Positions 34,780 through 43,393 are shown, counted from the stretch's first letter. The stretch: DNA of 64,000 nucleotides from Gemmataceae bacterium (GCA_022616435.1 JAKEET010000154.1:23704-87703); one strand, 5' to 3'. Translations and numbers: made by a program. The notes: generated by a model not told the origin, from the sequence alone.

Positions 34780-35087
34780 CCACTGGCAATGGTCAGCGCG
34801 CCCGATTCAGTGTCTCCTACTCAGGAAAAATCGTCAAAGTCATCCAAGAGCTGCGATTCGAAGCATTTCTCAAGGGACAACAATCCAGGTTTGACGCGGC
34901 CTGGGATGCCATCATGGAGCGCCTGCAAGCAGATCCCTGGGCTTTCGGCGAGGTCATTCAGCCATATCCCCATCTGAAAATGAAAGAGCATGTAGGCTCG
35001 GTCCATCCCATTACGGTCGTTTTTGGGATTCACGAAGAACTACCGATGGTCGTGATCTCGAAGGTCCATTTCGCCATCTTCTCATGA
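34776..35087 (+). CDS. RelE/ParE-like small protein, possible toxin
   Basis: 103 residues, overlapping the upstream small gene by four bases. The layout FSVSYSGKIVKVIQELR, then a helix with AWDAIMERLQADPWAFGEV and a late strand PMVVISKVHFAIF, resembles the RelE/ParE fold, in which a two-helix N-terminus precedes a beta sheet. The likeness is loose and toxin activity is not shown. Its stop overlaps an ATG-containing stretch that leads into a Gfo/Idh gene. Confidence 0.5.
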   Translation: MTTGNGQRARFSVSYSGKIVKVIQELRFEAFLKGQQSRFDAAWDAIMERLQADPWAFGEVIQPYPHLKMKEHVGSVHPITVVFGIHEELPMVVISKVHFAIFS

Positions 35088-35095
35088 GGTCCGCA

Positions 35096-36334
35096 ATGTC
35101 CAAACTAAACGTTTCCCGCCGCCGCTTCCTCACCACCACCGCCGCCGCCTCCGCCCTCGCCCTCCCCGCCTCGGCCAAGGCCGCGGGCGCCAACGAGCGC
35201 CTCAACATCGGCCTCATCGGCACCGGCGGCCGTTGCCGGCACCTGATGCAGGCGCTCGCCAAGGTTCCCAACACGCGCATGATGGCCCTGTGCGACGTGT
35301 ACGAGCCGCACCTGCAGCAGGCTCAGAAACTCGCCGCGCCCAACGCGGCAACCTATCGCGATTATCACGAGCTGCTGCGCAACAAGGATGTTCACGCCGT
35401 GCTCATCGCCTCGCCGGATCACTGGCACGTGCCGATGACCATCGACGCCATGGCCGCCGGCAAGGATGTCTATGTCGAGAAGCCGCTGACCCACAAGATG
35501 GAGGAAGGCCGCCGCATCCTCGACGCCCAAGCCAAGCACCGGAAGATCGTACAGATCGGCACGCAGCAGCGCAGCATGCCGCACATCATCCGCGCCAGGG
35601 AGCTGGTCGCCGCCGGCCGGCTCGGCACGGTCCACAAGGTCCATCTCACCTGGAACCGCAACAGCGACCGCGTTCGCCGCGGGCCGCAGAACGTCGATCC
35701 CAAGCGGCTCGACTGGAAGCGCTTCCTCGGCAACGCCCCCGAACAGCCCTTCGACGATTACCGCTTCCGCAACTGGCGCTGGTTCTGGGATTTCGGCAAC
35801 GGCATCCTCACCGACCTGATGGTCCACTGGATCGACGTGGCCCACTGGATCCTGAACCTGCAGACGCCGGTCCGCGCCGTCAGCATGGGCGGCTTCAACA
35901 CCGCCATGGGTGTCTGGCAAACGCCGGACACGATCCAGACGCTGCTGACGTATCGCAAGAACGAACGAGACGACCCCAACCGTGAGATCCAGGTCTACTT
36001 CGAAGGCACGTTCTGCAACGCCTATCGCGGCGCGATGATCACGTTCATGGGGAGCGAGGCGACGTTGTACATTGACCGCGGCCGCTTCGAGCTGATCCCC
36101 GAGCCGCGCTTCAAGCAGAAACCGGAGGAGATGATCCTCGGCACCGGCACGCGCGGCCGCGATTTCTACGAGCGCCCCGACGGCGAACTCTTGCACCTGC
36201 AGAACTGGGTCGATGCGATCCGCAACAACCGTCAGCCGAGCGCCCCGATCGAAGCCGGCGTGACCGCGGCGGCAGCGGCGCACCTGGGCAACGAGGCGTA
36301 TCGGCAGAACCGGGTGGCGGTGGGGAAGGGATGA
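35096..36334 (+). CDS. Tat-exported Gfo/Idh/MocA family oxidoreductase, second copy
   Basis: 412 residues from the ATG at 35096. The twin-arginine signal SRRRFLTTTAAASALALPAS is followed by the NAD motif IGLIGTGGRCR. EKPLTHKMEEGRR, with its EKP motif, and the C-terminal region NWVDAIRNNRQPSAPIEAG are typical of planctomycete exported members. It differs from the copy at 19055 in the substrate domain (WFWDFGNGILTDLMVHWIDV). It starts eight bases after the RelE/ParE-like gene. Substrate unknown. Confidence 0.92.
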   Translation: MSKLNVSRRRFLTTTAAASALALPASAKAAGANERLNIGLIGTGGRCRHLMQALAKVPNTRMMALCDVYEPHLQQAQKLAAPNAATYRDYHELLRNKDVHAVLIASPDHWHVPMTIDAMAAGKDVYVEKPLTHKMEEGRRILDAQAKHRKIVQIGTQQRSMPHIIRARELVAAGRLGTVHKVHLTWNRNSDRVRRGPQNVDPKRLDWKRFLGNAPEQPFDDYRFRNWRWFWDFGNGILTDLMVHWIDVAHWILNLQTPVRAVSMGGFNTAMGVWQTPDTIQTLLTYRKNERDDPNREIQVYFEGTFCNAYRGAMITFMGSEATLYIDRGRFELIPEPRFKQKPEEMILGTGTRGRDFYERPDGELLHLQNWVDAIRNNRQPSAPIEAGVTAAAAAHLGNEAYRQNRVAVGKG

Positions 36335-36409
36335 GGGCAGGTCTCTCTGACCGGTTTGACGAAACGCGCGGCGCCGTGGAGAATACGAGCGCAGCGATGG
36401 ACAACGGTT

Positions 36410-36610
36410 ATGCACCAGATTCGCATTCCTGAAAAGCACTGGGGAGAAGTCTGGCGAACGCTGGTCGCTTCGGGACCGATTTCTCGGGTCAGCGAACAAC
36501 CGGTTTACGTCATTAGCGACCGGCAACTCCGACTTCTTCGGCGGAAAAAGCTCCCCTTCGAATTGCTTGGGCCGCCGAACGGCGACTCCAAGGGCCCTCG
36601 CCATGGCTAG
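36410..36610 (+). CDS. Small uncharacterised protein, first of a two-gene unit
   Basis: 66 residues from the ATG of MHQIRIPEKHWGEVWRTL. It ends in RRKKLPFELLGPPNGDSKGP and RHG. I do not recognise a named family, but I recall similar small proteins in planctomycetes followed by the partner below. Its stop overlaps the next ATG by eight bases. An upstream extension to 36356 is not favoured. Confidence 0.5.
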   Translation: MHQIRIPEKHWGEVWRTLVASGPISRVSEQPVYVISDRQLRLLRRKKLPFELLGPPNGDSKGPRHG

Positions 36611-36743
36611 GCGTGCGCGACGATATGATTTCTATCTGCCCCTCGCGTCCAACGACGGACAAGCTGTTCCGAACGCGTACTTTGACGAGGTCGAGCGCTC
36701 GCTCTTGCGACGGTTCGGCGGGATTACGTCGCAACAGCTTTGA
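36603..36743 (+). pseudogene. 3'-truncated partner of the small gene (46 residues)
   Basis: From the ATG at 36603, the frame reads MARRARRYDFYLPLASNDGQ, continues with NAYFDEVERSLLRRFGGITS and stops at 36741-36743. The block YDFYLPL, NDGQ and RRFGGITSQQ matches the start of a longer planctomycete family I recall (about 100 residues), so this copy seems cut after TSQQ. The cut coincides with the end of a minus-strand fragment, suggesting a deletion joint. Confidence 0.5.
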
Positions 36744-36792
36744 GCTTGTCCTTGACTTTGCCTGAGTAGACGACATTGAACTCGGCGACCAA
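36724..36792 (-). pseudogene. 5' fragment of a RelE/ParE-like gene
   Basis: Reading from TTG 36792 gives VAEFNVVYSGKVKDKLKAV before a stop. The VVYSGKVKDKL stretch resembles the start of RelE/ParE-like proteins, including the FSVSYSGKIVKV of the gene at 34776. The rest of the gene is missing. It ends in the same bases where the plus-strand fragment ends. Confidence 0.35.
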
Positions 36793-36947
36793 GGCAAAGA
36801 CGGTGACGCACCATCGGGCCAGCGCACTGGCCGCGACCGCGGCGCGGCCGCGACATCGTCCTGGCGTCCCGATCGTTCCCGCTGTAAAATGCGGGAGCTT
36901 CGCCATCAATTCCTGCGCACCGCGCCGACGCCCGAGGATGTCACCCC

Positions 36948-38294
36948 ATGGACCCCAGCGCTGCCGCCAGTGAAGCTCCCGCCAAGGACCCGTACATGCC
37001 GCGCCTGCACCGGCTCGGCGACCTGGTGGTGCCGTCGGCGCCGCAAGACATCGCCTCGGCCGGACTGGAGGAAGGCGCGCTCACCGAGCTGACCTTGCGG
37101 CTGGCCTACGGCGCGACCCGCTTCTCCACCCACTGGGTCGCCCAGCAGCTCCGCCTGTCGATCCCGGTCGTCGATGAAGCGCTGCGGCAACTGGCCATCG
37201 AGGGGCTCGTCGAGGAACTCTGGCAATCCGGCAAGACCAGCTCCCAGTATCGGATCACGCCCAGCGGCCGCGAGCTGGCGGCGCGGCTCCTGGAAGTATG
37301 CGCCTACGTCGGCCCGGCGCCCGTGCGTCTGGAGTCGTATGCGGGCATGCTGCGCTGGCAATTCACCAACACGCCGCCCGTGCTGCCGGAGCACGTGACG
37401 GCCGCCCTGTCGCCGATGGTCCTGTCGCCCAAGACGGCGCAACTGGCGGGCCTGGCGATTTCCTCGGGCCGCAGCCTGTTCGTGTACGGGCCGTCGGGCA
37501 ACGGCAAGAGCAGCCTCGGCCGCCACATCCACGCCGCCCTGCAGGGCGACTACTGGATCCCGTACTGCCTGAGCATCGGCAAGTCGGTGATCCGCATCTA
37601 TGACGAGCAATGCCACCAGCGCGTGGACATCGGCGGCGACCGCGTCAACACCATCGACCAGCGCTGGGTGCGCATCCGCCGGCCGCTGATCATCGTCGGC
37701 GGCGAGTTGACGCTGGAAATGCTCGACCTGATCTACAGCCCGGCGCTGCGCTACTACGAAGCCCCGCCCCACCTCAAGGCCAACGGCGGCGTGTTCCTGG
37801 TCGATGACTTTGGCCGCGAGCGCGTCTCGCCCGATCAACTGCTCAATCGCTTCATCACGCCCATGGAGCACCAGCTCGACTACTTCACGCTCTCCACCGG
37901 CCAGAAGATCCAGTTGCCCTTGCGGCACGTGCTCATCATCGCCACCAACCTGAGCCCGGAATCGGTCACGGACCCCGCCTTCCTGCGGCGCATGGGCTAC
38001 CGGCTCTACCTCGGCGCTCCCACGCCGGAACAGTACGCCCGGATCTTCGGCCTGTACGCCCAGCGCGTGGGGACGAGCATCGAACCCGAGGTGATCGGCG
38101 GGCTGCTGGAGCGTTACAAAGCCCAGAATCGCGAGCTGCGCGCCTGCGAGCCGCGCGACCTGATCGATCGCGCCATCGACATCTGCCGCTTCCACAACCG
38201 GCCGCTGGAGCTGTCGAGCAAGGTGATGGACCTGGCGTGGATCGGGTATTTCGGCGAATCGGCGCGGCGGGTGCAGGACGCGGCGGTGTCGTAG
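36948..38294 (+). CDS. AAA+ ATPase with N-terminal winged helix
   Basis: 448 residues. A winged-helix-like region (about 45-115: STHWVAQQLRLSIPVVDEAL, LAIEGLVEEL) is followed by an ATPase core: Walker A GPSGNGKSSLG (about 180), Walker B FLVDDFGRE (about 285), sensor 1 IIATNLSP (about 340), and an Arg-rich FLRRMGYRLYL. I know of close relatives in planctomycetes with no assigned function. The C-terminal part looks like a helical lid (ACEPRDLIDRAIDICRF). The target is unknown. The gene stands alone between the fragment at 36724 and DUF4058 copy 2. Confidence 0.85.
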   Translation: MDPSAAASEAPAKDPYMPRLHRLGDLVVPSAPQDIASAGLEEGALTELTLRLAYGATRFSTHWVAQQLRLSIPVVDEALRQLAIEGLVEELWQSGKTSSQYRITPSGRELAARLLEVCAYVGPAPVRLESYAGMLRWQFTNTPPVLPEHVTAALSPMVLSPKTAQLAGLAISSGRSLFVYGPSGNGKSSLGRHIHAALQGDYWIPYCLSIGKSVIRIYDEQCHQRVDIGGDRVNTIDQRWVRIRRPLIIVGGELTLEMLDLIYSPALRYYEAPPHLKANGGVFLVDDFGRERVSPDQLLNRFITPMEHQLDYFTLSTGQKIQLPLRHVLIIATNLSPESVTDPAFLRRMGYRLYLGAPTPEQYARIFGLYAQRVGTSIEPEVIGGLLERYKAQNRELRACEPRDLIDRAIDICRFHNRPLELSSKVMDLAWIGYFGESARRVQDAAVS

Positions 38295-38462
38295 CTGCTT
38301 TGGTCGGCTCGGCGATAGCGCACTTGGCCATCATGTGCATCATCTGTATCACCGGGCAAATCCCTTCCGAGAACCGCGCTATTCGGCTACACTGCGGCAT
38401 GGTAACGATGCCGCGGTTCGCGCGGACATGGAGCCGGGGCAAACCTTCGTCAGGAATAGCGC

Positions 38463-39194
38463 ATGCCACTGCTCGATCATTTTCACCCGCCCCTCAACCG
38501 TGAACGCCACTGGGAAGGCTTCCACAGCCTCTGGACCAGCGAGCTCGTGCGGCAGTTGAACCGTTCCGTGTTGCCGTCGGATTACGTCGCGGAACCGACA
38601 ATCAAGATCGGCGTCGAAGTCGAAGTGGACGTGGCCACGTTAGAAGAAGGGAAGCGATCGTCCGTCGACAGCAACGGCGGCGTGATGACCGAAGTATACG
38701 CCCCGCCGAAGCCGGCCTTGTCCTTCCCCGTCGATTTCGCCGGGCTGCAAACCTTCGAGATCAAGGTTCAAAAAGAAGAGGGTGGCTTGCGCTTGGTCGC
38801 CGCCATCGAGCTGGTCAGCCCGGGCAACAAGGATCGGCCGGCGACGCGGCAGGCGTTTGTTCGCAAATGCGCCACGTACCTGCAAGAAGGAATCTCGGTC
38901 ATCATCGTGGACATCGTCACCGAACGATCCGCGAATCTGCACGCCGACTTGATGGAGGCCCTCAACGCGTCGGTCAAGAATCCGGTCGATCAACCGCGAC
39001 AGTTGTATGGTGTGGCATACCGATCGCTGATCGGCAGAGACGAGGCTCGGGTGGATGCATGGCCCCAAGCGCTGGCCTTGGGCAAGCCGTTGCCGACGCT
39101 GCCGTTGTGGCTCGATGTCGATCTCGCCGTGCCGGTCGATCTCGACGAAGCCTATCGCGCGTCATGCGCGACATTGCGGATTCCCAATCACTAA
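38463..39194 (+). CDS. DUF4058 family protein, copy 2
   Basis: 243 residues. It shares with copy 1 (33574) the MPLLDHFHPP start, the core LVAAIELVSPGNKDRPATRQ and the KPLPTLPLWLDVDLAVP segment. ELVSPGNKD resembles the E-x-K of PD-(D/E)XK folds. The two copies lie in opposite orientation about 4 kb apart. The sigma-54 activator gene starts 52 bases downstream. Confidence 0.85.
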   Translation: MPLLDHFHPPLNRERHWEGFHSLWTSELVRQLNRSVLPSDYVAEPTIKIGVEVEVDVATLEEGKRSSVDSNGGVMTEVYAPPKPALSFPVDFAGLQTFEIKVQKEEGGLRLVAAIELVSPGNKDRPATRQAFVRKCATYLQEGISVIIVDIVTERSANLHADLMEALNASVKNPVDQPRQLYGVAYRSLIGRDEARVDAWPQALALGKPLPTLPLWLDVDLAVPVDLDEAYRASCATLRIPNH

Positions 39195-39246
39195 TCGCCA
39201 TGCGCACCCCAACCACCGGCGCACATCTTCGAGCGGAGCCCCGCCC

Positions 39247-40197
39247 ATGAACGTCGAGTCCGTCGCGCTCGACTTGTTAGCGATCCTGGTCAGCGAACGC
39301 GCGGAGCTGCTGGCCCGCGTCGCCGAGCTGGAACAGCGCGGCCGGCAAGAGGTCGATTACCTGCGCGCCGAAATCAAGGGCGAACGCAACCTGCGGACCT
39401 TGACCGGCGACAGCCCGGCCATGCGGCGCGCGCGGCAGGCGATCGGGCAAGTGGCGGCCACCGACAGCACCGTCCTCATCCTGGGCGAAACCGGGACCGG
39501 CAAGGAGCTGGTGGCCCGGGCGATCCATCAGCTCAGCCCGCGCCGCGAACGGCTGCTGGTCAGCGTGAATTGCGCCGCCCTGACGCCGACGCTGCTCTTG
39601 AGCGAGCTGTTCGGCCACGAGGCCGGGGCTTTCACGGGGGCCAGCAAGCGCCGCGTCGGCCGGTTCGAGCTGGCCGATCGGGGCACGTTGTTTCTCGACG
39701 AGATCGCGGAGATTCCGCCGGAAACGCAGGTGCTGCTGCTCCGCGTCTTGCAGGAGCGCAGCTTCGAGCGGGTCGGCGGCAACCAGTCCATCGCGGTCGA
39801 CGTGCGGGTGATCGCCGCCACGCACCAGGATTTGCCGGCGCTCGTGCAGGCGGGTCGATTTCGCGCCGACCTCTACTACCGCCTCAACGTCTTCCCCATC
39901 GCCGTGCCGGCGTTGCGCGACCGGCCGGACGACATCCCCGACCTGGCGCGGCACTTCGTGCACCAGTTCAATCGGCGCATGAACAAGCAAGTGCAAGCGG
40001 TCGCGCCGGCCGCGCTCGTGCGGATGAGGCGCTACCCCTGGCCGGGCAACGTTCGCGAGCTGGAGAACATCGTGGAGCGGGCGATGATCGCGGCGACCGG
40101 TCCGAATGCCCGGTCGAGGCGATCTACAGCGACAGCGAGGTGCCGGCGCCATGGCAATCGTTCATCGCCCTCAACGCCGAGCGCTCGGCGGCCTTGA
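39247..40197 (+). CDS. Sigma-54-dependent AAA+ activator with damaged C-terminus
   Basis: 316 residues. The sigma-54 interaction domain is intact: Walker A GETGTGKELVA, the sigma-contact loop GAFTGA, Walker B GTLFLDEIAE and RYPWPGNVRELENIVERAM. After about residue 285 the frame turns into Ser/Arg-rich nonsense. In the frame read from 39570 the sequence continues as CPVEAIYSDSEVPAPW and then FIALNAERSAALKGAGG, which looks like the expected link to a Fis-type helix. A third frame then gives TGLRQANAL. So one or two frameshifts near 40105 and 40235 appear to have destroyed the DNA-binding domain. DNA binding is probably lost; the ATPase part could still be made. Confidence 0.8.
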   Translation: MNVESVALDLLAILVSERAELLARVAELEQRGRQEVDYLRAEIKGERNLRTLTGDSPAMRRARQAIGQVAATDSTVLILGETGTGKELVARAIHQLSPRRERLLVSVNCAALTPTLLLSELFGHEAGAFTGASKRRVGRFELADRGTLFLDEIAEIPPETQVLLLRVLQERSFERVGGNQSIAVDVRVIAATHQDLPALVQAGRFRADLYYRLNVFPIAVPALRDRPDDIPDLARHFVHQFNRRMNKQVQAVAPAALVRMRRYPWPGNVRELENIVERAMIAATGPNARSRRSTATARCRRHGNRSSPSTPSARRP

Positions 40198-40284
40198 AGG
40201 GCGCCGGCGGCCACATCAGCGAGCGGCAGGCAGCGCTCGAAGGACCGGGCTGCGGCAAGCGAACGCGCTAATGATGGTAGCCGC

Positions 40285-41172
40285 TCATTTGCCCTTCGCG
40301 GCGAACTCCTTCAGCACGTCGCGGAGCTTGCCGTTGAACTCGGCCGGCCGCTCCAGCATCGGGAAATGGCCGACCCCTTCCATGATGACCGCCTTGAAGT
40401 CGGCGTATTTCTTGTTGACGTCGACGGCCGTCGGCATGGCGAACTGGAATTCGCCGGCGGCGTTGATGCAGCGCACCGGCACTTTGGCGTCCTTCAACAG
40501 GGTCTTCACATCCATCCCGGACATGTCGCGCATGAGGCCGATCGCCATCCGCGGGTCCTGGTTCTCGGCCCGCGTGGTGATCCATTCGAGCAGCTTCGGC
40601 TCGACGTTCTTGGGCATCATCCCGAGCAGGCCGGCACGCAGCGTCCCTTTGAAATCCGCTTCGAACGCTTCGAGGAACTTCTTCGATTGCTCTTCGGGCC
40701 ATTTGAACTCGGCGTTGTGGAGCGTGTCGACGCCGATCACGGCCACGACCTTGCCCGGCAGCCGCTGCGCCGCCGCCAGCGACACCGGCCCGCCCATCGA
40801 GTGGCCGACGAGGATGACGCGCTTGAGGCCAAGTTCCTTGACGAGCGTGTGCACGTCCTCGGCCAGCCCGGCGACGCTCCACTTCTTGCGCTCCTTGCCC
40901 GATTCGCCATGCCCGGCCTGATCGACGGCGACGACGCGGTAATCGCCGGCGAAGACATCGACCTGGTGCTTCCACCACGTGCGGTCGCCGCACCAGCCGT
41001 GCAGGAAGACCAGGGCGGTGTCGCCCTTGCCGCGGATGTCGTAGACGATGCTCAACCCGTCGCCGGCGCGGACGGTCGCCTTCTTCGGCTTGGCGTCGCC
41101 GCCGCCGAAGGCCAGCGGGACCAGGAGCAAGCAGGAGATCGACGCCGCCATTCGAATGAGTCGCGCGTTCAT
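40285..41172 (-). CDS. Secreted alpha/beta hydrolase
   Basis: 295 residues with a signal peptide (MAASISCLLLVPLAFGGGD region). The hydrolase fold shows FLHGWCGDRTWW (oxyanion HG), nucleophile Ser in VGHSMGGPVSLAAA (about 123), and the catalytic His late in EGVGHFPMLERPAEF (about 275). Substrate not known. It is convergent with the damaged sigma-54 gene, only 13 bases beyond its degenerate tail. Confidence 0.9.
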   Translation of the reverse strand: MNARLIRMAASISCLLLVPLAFGGGDAKPKKATVRAGDGLSIVYDIRGKGDTALVFLHGWCGDRTWWKHQVDVFAGDYRVVAVDQAGHGESGKERKKWSVAGLAEDVHTLVKELGLKRVILVGHSMGGPVSLAAAQRLPGKVVAVIGVDTLHNAEFKWPEEQSKKFLEAFEADFKGTLRAGLLGMMPKNVEPKLLEWITTRAENQDPRMAIGLMRDMSGMDVKTLLKDAKVPVRCINAAGEFQFAMPTAVDVNKKYADFKAVIMEGVGHFPMLERPAEFNGKLRDVLKEFAAKGK

Positions 41173-41227
41173 GATTGCCTCCTTTGTGCTGCGTTCTCCA
41201 GATGATGCACCAGGTGCTGCAGATTGC

Positions 41228-42040
41228 TTACAACGGCAAGTCTTGTTCTTCGAGCTTGGCGAGCAGTTTCTTGGGCGCGGTCAGCCGATACGCCTCTTGC
41301 AGGGCGGCTTCCACGAGCGACCAATCGATGTCGCCCACGTCGAGCCACAGACCCACCCAGCCGCGATGGCCAAGGTATTTCGGAGTATGGACCTGGTCCC
41401 TGGCCTCGCGGCGCAGCCGTTGCCGCGTGTCCGCCGTGGACTTGCAATTGAGGGCGACGCGGCCGTCGCCGTGATGGTCGTCGAGGAACCAGCCGAATCG
41501 TTTCCCTCGCACCTCGAGGCTCAGGTGTGAGCCCTGCGCGACGGCGCGGGCTTCCGGCAGGCGCCGCACGATCGCGGCAAGACGCGCCCGGCTGCCTGCC
41601 GGCTTCGACTCGGCCGGTGCGTCGCCCGCCGAACCGTCGCCCGCCGAACCGTCGGGGCTGGCCAGCACGACGGTGTAGCCATCGGGATCGCGCAGCCAGA
41701 TTTCCCAGTGATTCGGACCGCCGTCGCCCGAGGGCGGGTTGCGATGACGCGGCAGCACGACCTCCGCTTTCAGTTTCGCGGCCCTCGCGACCGCGGCGTC
41801 GAAATCGTCGATCTCGAACCACAACAGGACGCCGTTGCCGTAGGGCTTGTCGTCGCGATCGCCGATCGGCCCGTGGTGGTGTTCGACCTCGAAGCGGTGA
41901 AGCTGGAGGATCAGCGTCCCAGCGCAGACGAGGCGCTCGTACTCCGTTCCGCCGTGGTCGCTCCGGCAACCGAGCAGGCGCTGGTACCACCGGCTGCTCG
42001 CTTCGACGTCGGTCACGGCGATGAGGGGTTGAGGACGCAT
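41228..42040 (-). CDS. VOC-domain protein fused to a MmcQ/YjbR domain
   Basis: 270 residues from the ATG at 42040, with GGAGG upstream. Residues 1-130 are a VOC (glyoxalase/dioxygenase superfamily) domain: WYQRLLGCRSDHGG, HHHGPIGDRDD and LRDPDGYTVVLA. A Ser/Ala/Pro-rich linker follows. Residues 150-265 form a YjbR-like domain (KRFGWFLDDHHGDGRVALNC, KYLGHRGWVGLWLD) of the cytidine-like DNA-binding fold type. The fusion of these two domains is unusual to me. Function unknown. Confidence 0.82.
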   Translation of the reverse strand: MRPQPLIAVTDVEASSRWYQRLLGCRSDHGGTEYERLVCAGTLILQLHRFEVEHHHGPIGDRDDKPYGNGVLLWFEIDDFDAAVARAAKLKAEVVLPRHRNPPSGDGGPNHWEIWLRDPDGYTVVLASPDGSAGDGSAGDAPAESKPAGSRARLAAIVRRLPEARAVAQGSHLSLEVRGKRFGWFLDDHHGDGRVALNCKSTADTRQRLRREARDQVHTPKYLGHRGWVGLWLDVGDIDWSLVEAALQEAYRLTAPKKLLAKLEEQDLPL

Positions 42041-42075
42041 TCCGAACCTCCGCGTGAACGCGCGCTGCAGGACGG

Positions 42076-42405
42076 TCAATGCACCGCACTCCTGGACAGC
42101 AGATTCAACACGAGCACACCCGCCACGATGAGGGCCATGCCGGCGATGGCCCACGCATCGGGCATTTGCTTGTAGAACACGGCGGCGGCGACGGTCACCA
42201 GGACGATGCCGAGGCCCGACCAGATCGCGTAGGCCGTGCCAACGCTGATCGTCCGCAGGCACAGCGACAGGAAGTAGAAGGCCGACGAGTAGCCCACGAC
42301 GACCAGGAGGCTCGGCAGCGGTTTGGTGAAGGACGCGGTCGCCTTGAGCGCGGTGGTGGCGATCACCTCCGCGACGATGGCGATGGCGAGGTACAGGTAA
42401 CTCAT
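42076..42405 (-). CDS. Small multidrug resistance (SMR) family transporter
   Basis: 109 residues from the ATG at 42405, with GGAGG upstream. Four transmembrane helices are predicted. The membrane glutamate of AIVAEVIATTALKAT and the conserved GTAYAIWSGLGIVLVT are those of EmrE/QacE-type proton-drug antiporters. It starts upstream of the VOC-YjbR gene on the same strand with a 35-base gap. Confidence 0.93.
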   Translation of the reverse strand: MSYLYLAIAIVAEVIATTALKATASFTKPLPSLLVVVGYSSAFYFLSLCLRTISVGTAYAIWSGLGIVLVTVAAAVFYKQMPDAWAIAGMALIVAGVLVLNLLSRSAVH

Positions 42406-42523
42406 CGACAATCCTCCCCGTGCCCGGTCGTGTACAACAATTCTAGGCGTCCGCGGACAACGGCGGCGCAGCTCAGGCGGCGTTCATTCGGCCAGGCAAG
42501 CGACGATCTTGGGACGACTGTGC

Positions 42524-43354
42524 ATGCTTCTCGGCTACAACACCAACGGCTTCGCCCATCACCGGCTCGCGGACGCGCTGGCGATCCTTGCCGAGCTGGG
42601 CTGCCAGAGCGTGGCGCTCACGCTGGACTGGCAGGCGCTGAACCCGTTCGACGCCGACTGGCGGCGCCAGGCCGAGCTGGTCCGGCGCGATCTGGAACGT
42701 CTGCGTCTGCGCTCGGTCGTCGAGACCGGCGCCAGGTTCCTGCTCGATCCGCGCCGCAAGCACCAGCCGACCTTGATCAGTCCGTTCCCGGAGGAGCGCG
42801 AGCGCCGGCTCAATTTCCTGCGGCGGGCCGTCGATGTCGCGGCGCTTCTGGACGCCGATGCGGTCAGTTTCTGGTCGGGGACGCAGGTCGATTTGCCGGG
42901 CGACGCCGTGGTGCTGGAGCGCTTGATCGAAGGTTGCCAGCGACTGGCGGACTACGCGGCCGAGCGCACGGTGCGGCTCGCGTTCGAGCCGGAGCCGGGC
43001 ATGTTCATCGACACCATGCCGAAGTACGCGGAGCTCCGGCCGCGGGTGGGCCGTGAGAATTTCGGATTGACGCTCGACATCGGCCACTTGCACTGCCAGG
43101 GGGAAACGCCGATCGCGGGCCACATCGGCGCGTGGCGCGAGCTGCTGTGGAACGTGCACATCGAGGACATGCGCCGGGGCGTCCACGAGCACTTGATGTT
43201 CGGCGACGGGGAGATCGACTTTCCGCCGGTGCTGCGGGCGCTTCAGGAAAGCGGTTACCCGGGCGGCGTCCATGTCGAATTGAGCCGGCACAGCCACGAC
43301 GCGGTCAACACGGCGCGGCGGGCGCTCGAGTTCTTGCGCCGGCGAATGCAGTAA
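42524..43354 (+). CDS. Sugar phosphate isomerase/epimerase-like TIM barrel
   Basis: 276 residues from the ATG at 42524. The TTG at 42509 is an alternative. It has the xylose-isomerase-like TIM-barrel pattern: FEPEPGMFIDT (metal Glu, about 160), LTLDIGHLHCQGE (Asp, His), VHIEDMRRGVHEHLMFGDG, and a late Glu in VHVELSRHSH. These are the metal sites of AP-endonuclease-2-like isomerases. Substrate cannot be told. Confidence 0.85.
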   Translation: MLLGYNTNGFAHHRLADALAILAELGCQSVALTLDWQALNPFDADWRRQAELVRRDLERLRLRSVVETGARFLLDPRRKHQPTLISPFPEERERRLNFLRRAVDVAALLDADAVSFWSGTQVDLPGDAVVLERLIEGCQRLADYAAERTVRLAFEPEPGMFIDTMPKYAELRPRVGRENFGLTLDIGHLHCQGETPIAGHIGAWRELLWNVHIEDMRRGVHEHLMFGDGEIDFPPVLRALQESGYPGGVHVELSRHSHDAVNTARRALEFLRRRMQ

Positions 43355-43358
43355 CCGC

Positions 43359-43393
43359 CAGACTTCCGAAGTCTCGAAGACTTCGGAAGTCTG
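43359..43393. repeat. AGACTTCCGAAGTC palindrome, copy 1
   Basis: CAGACTTCCGAAGTC and GACTTCGGAAGTCTG are perfect 15-bp arms around a five-base loop. It lies between the convergent TIM-barrel and cytochrome c genes. A second copy is at 61854-61888. Confidence 0.85.
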
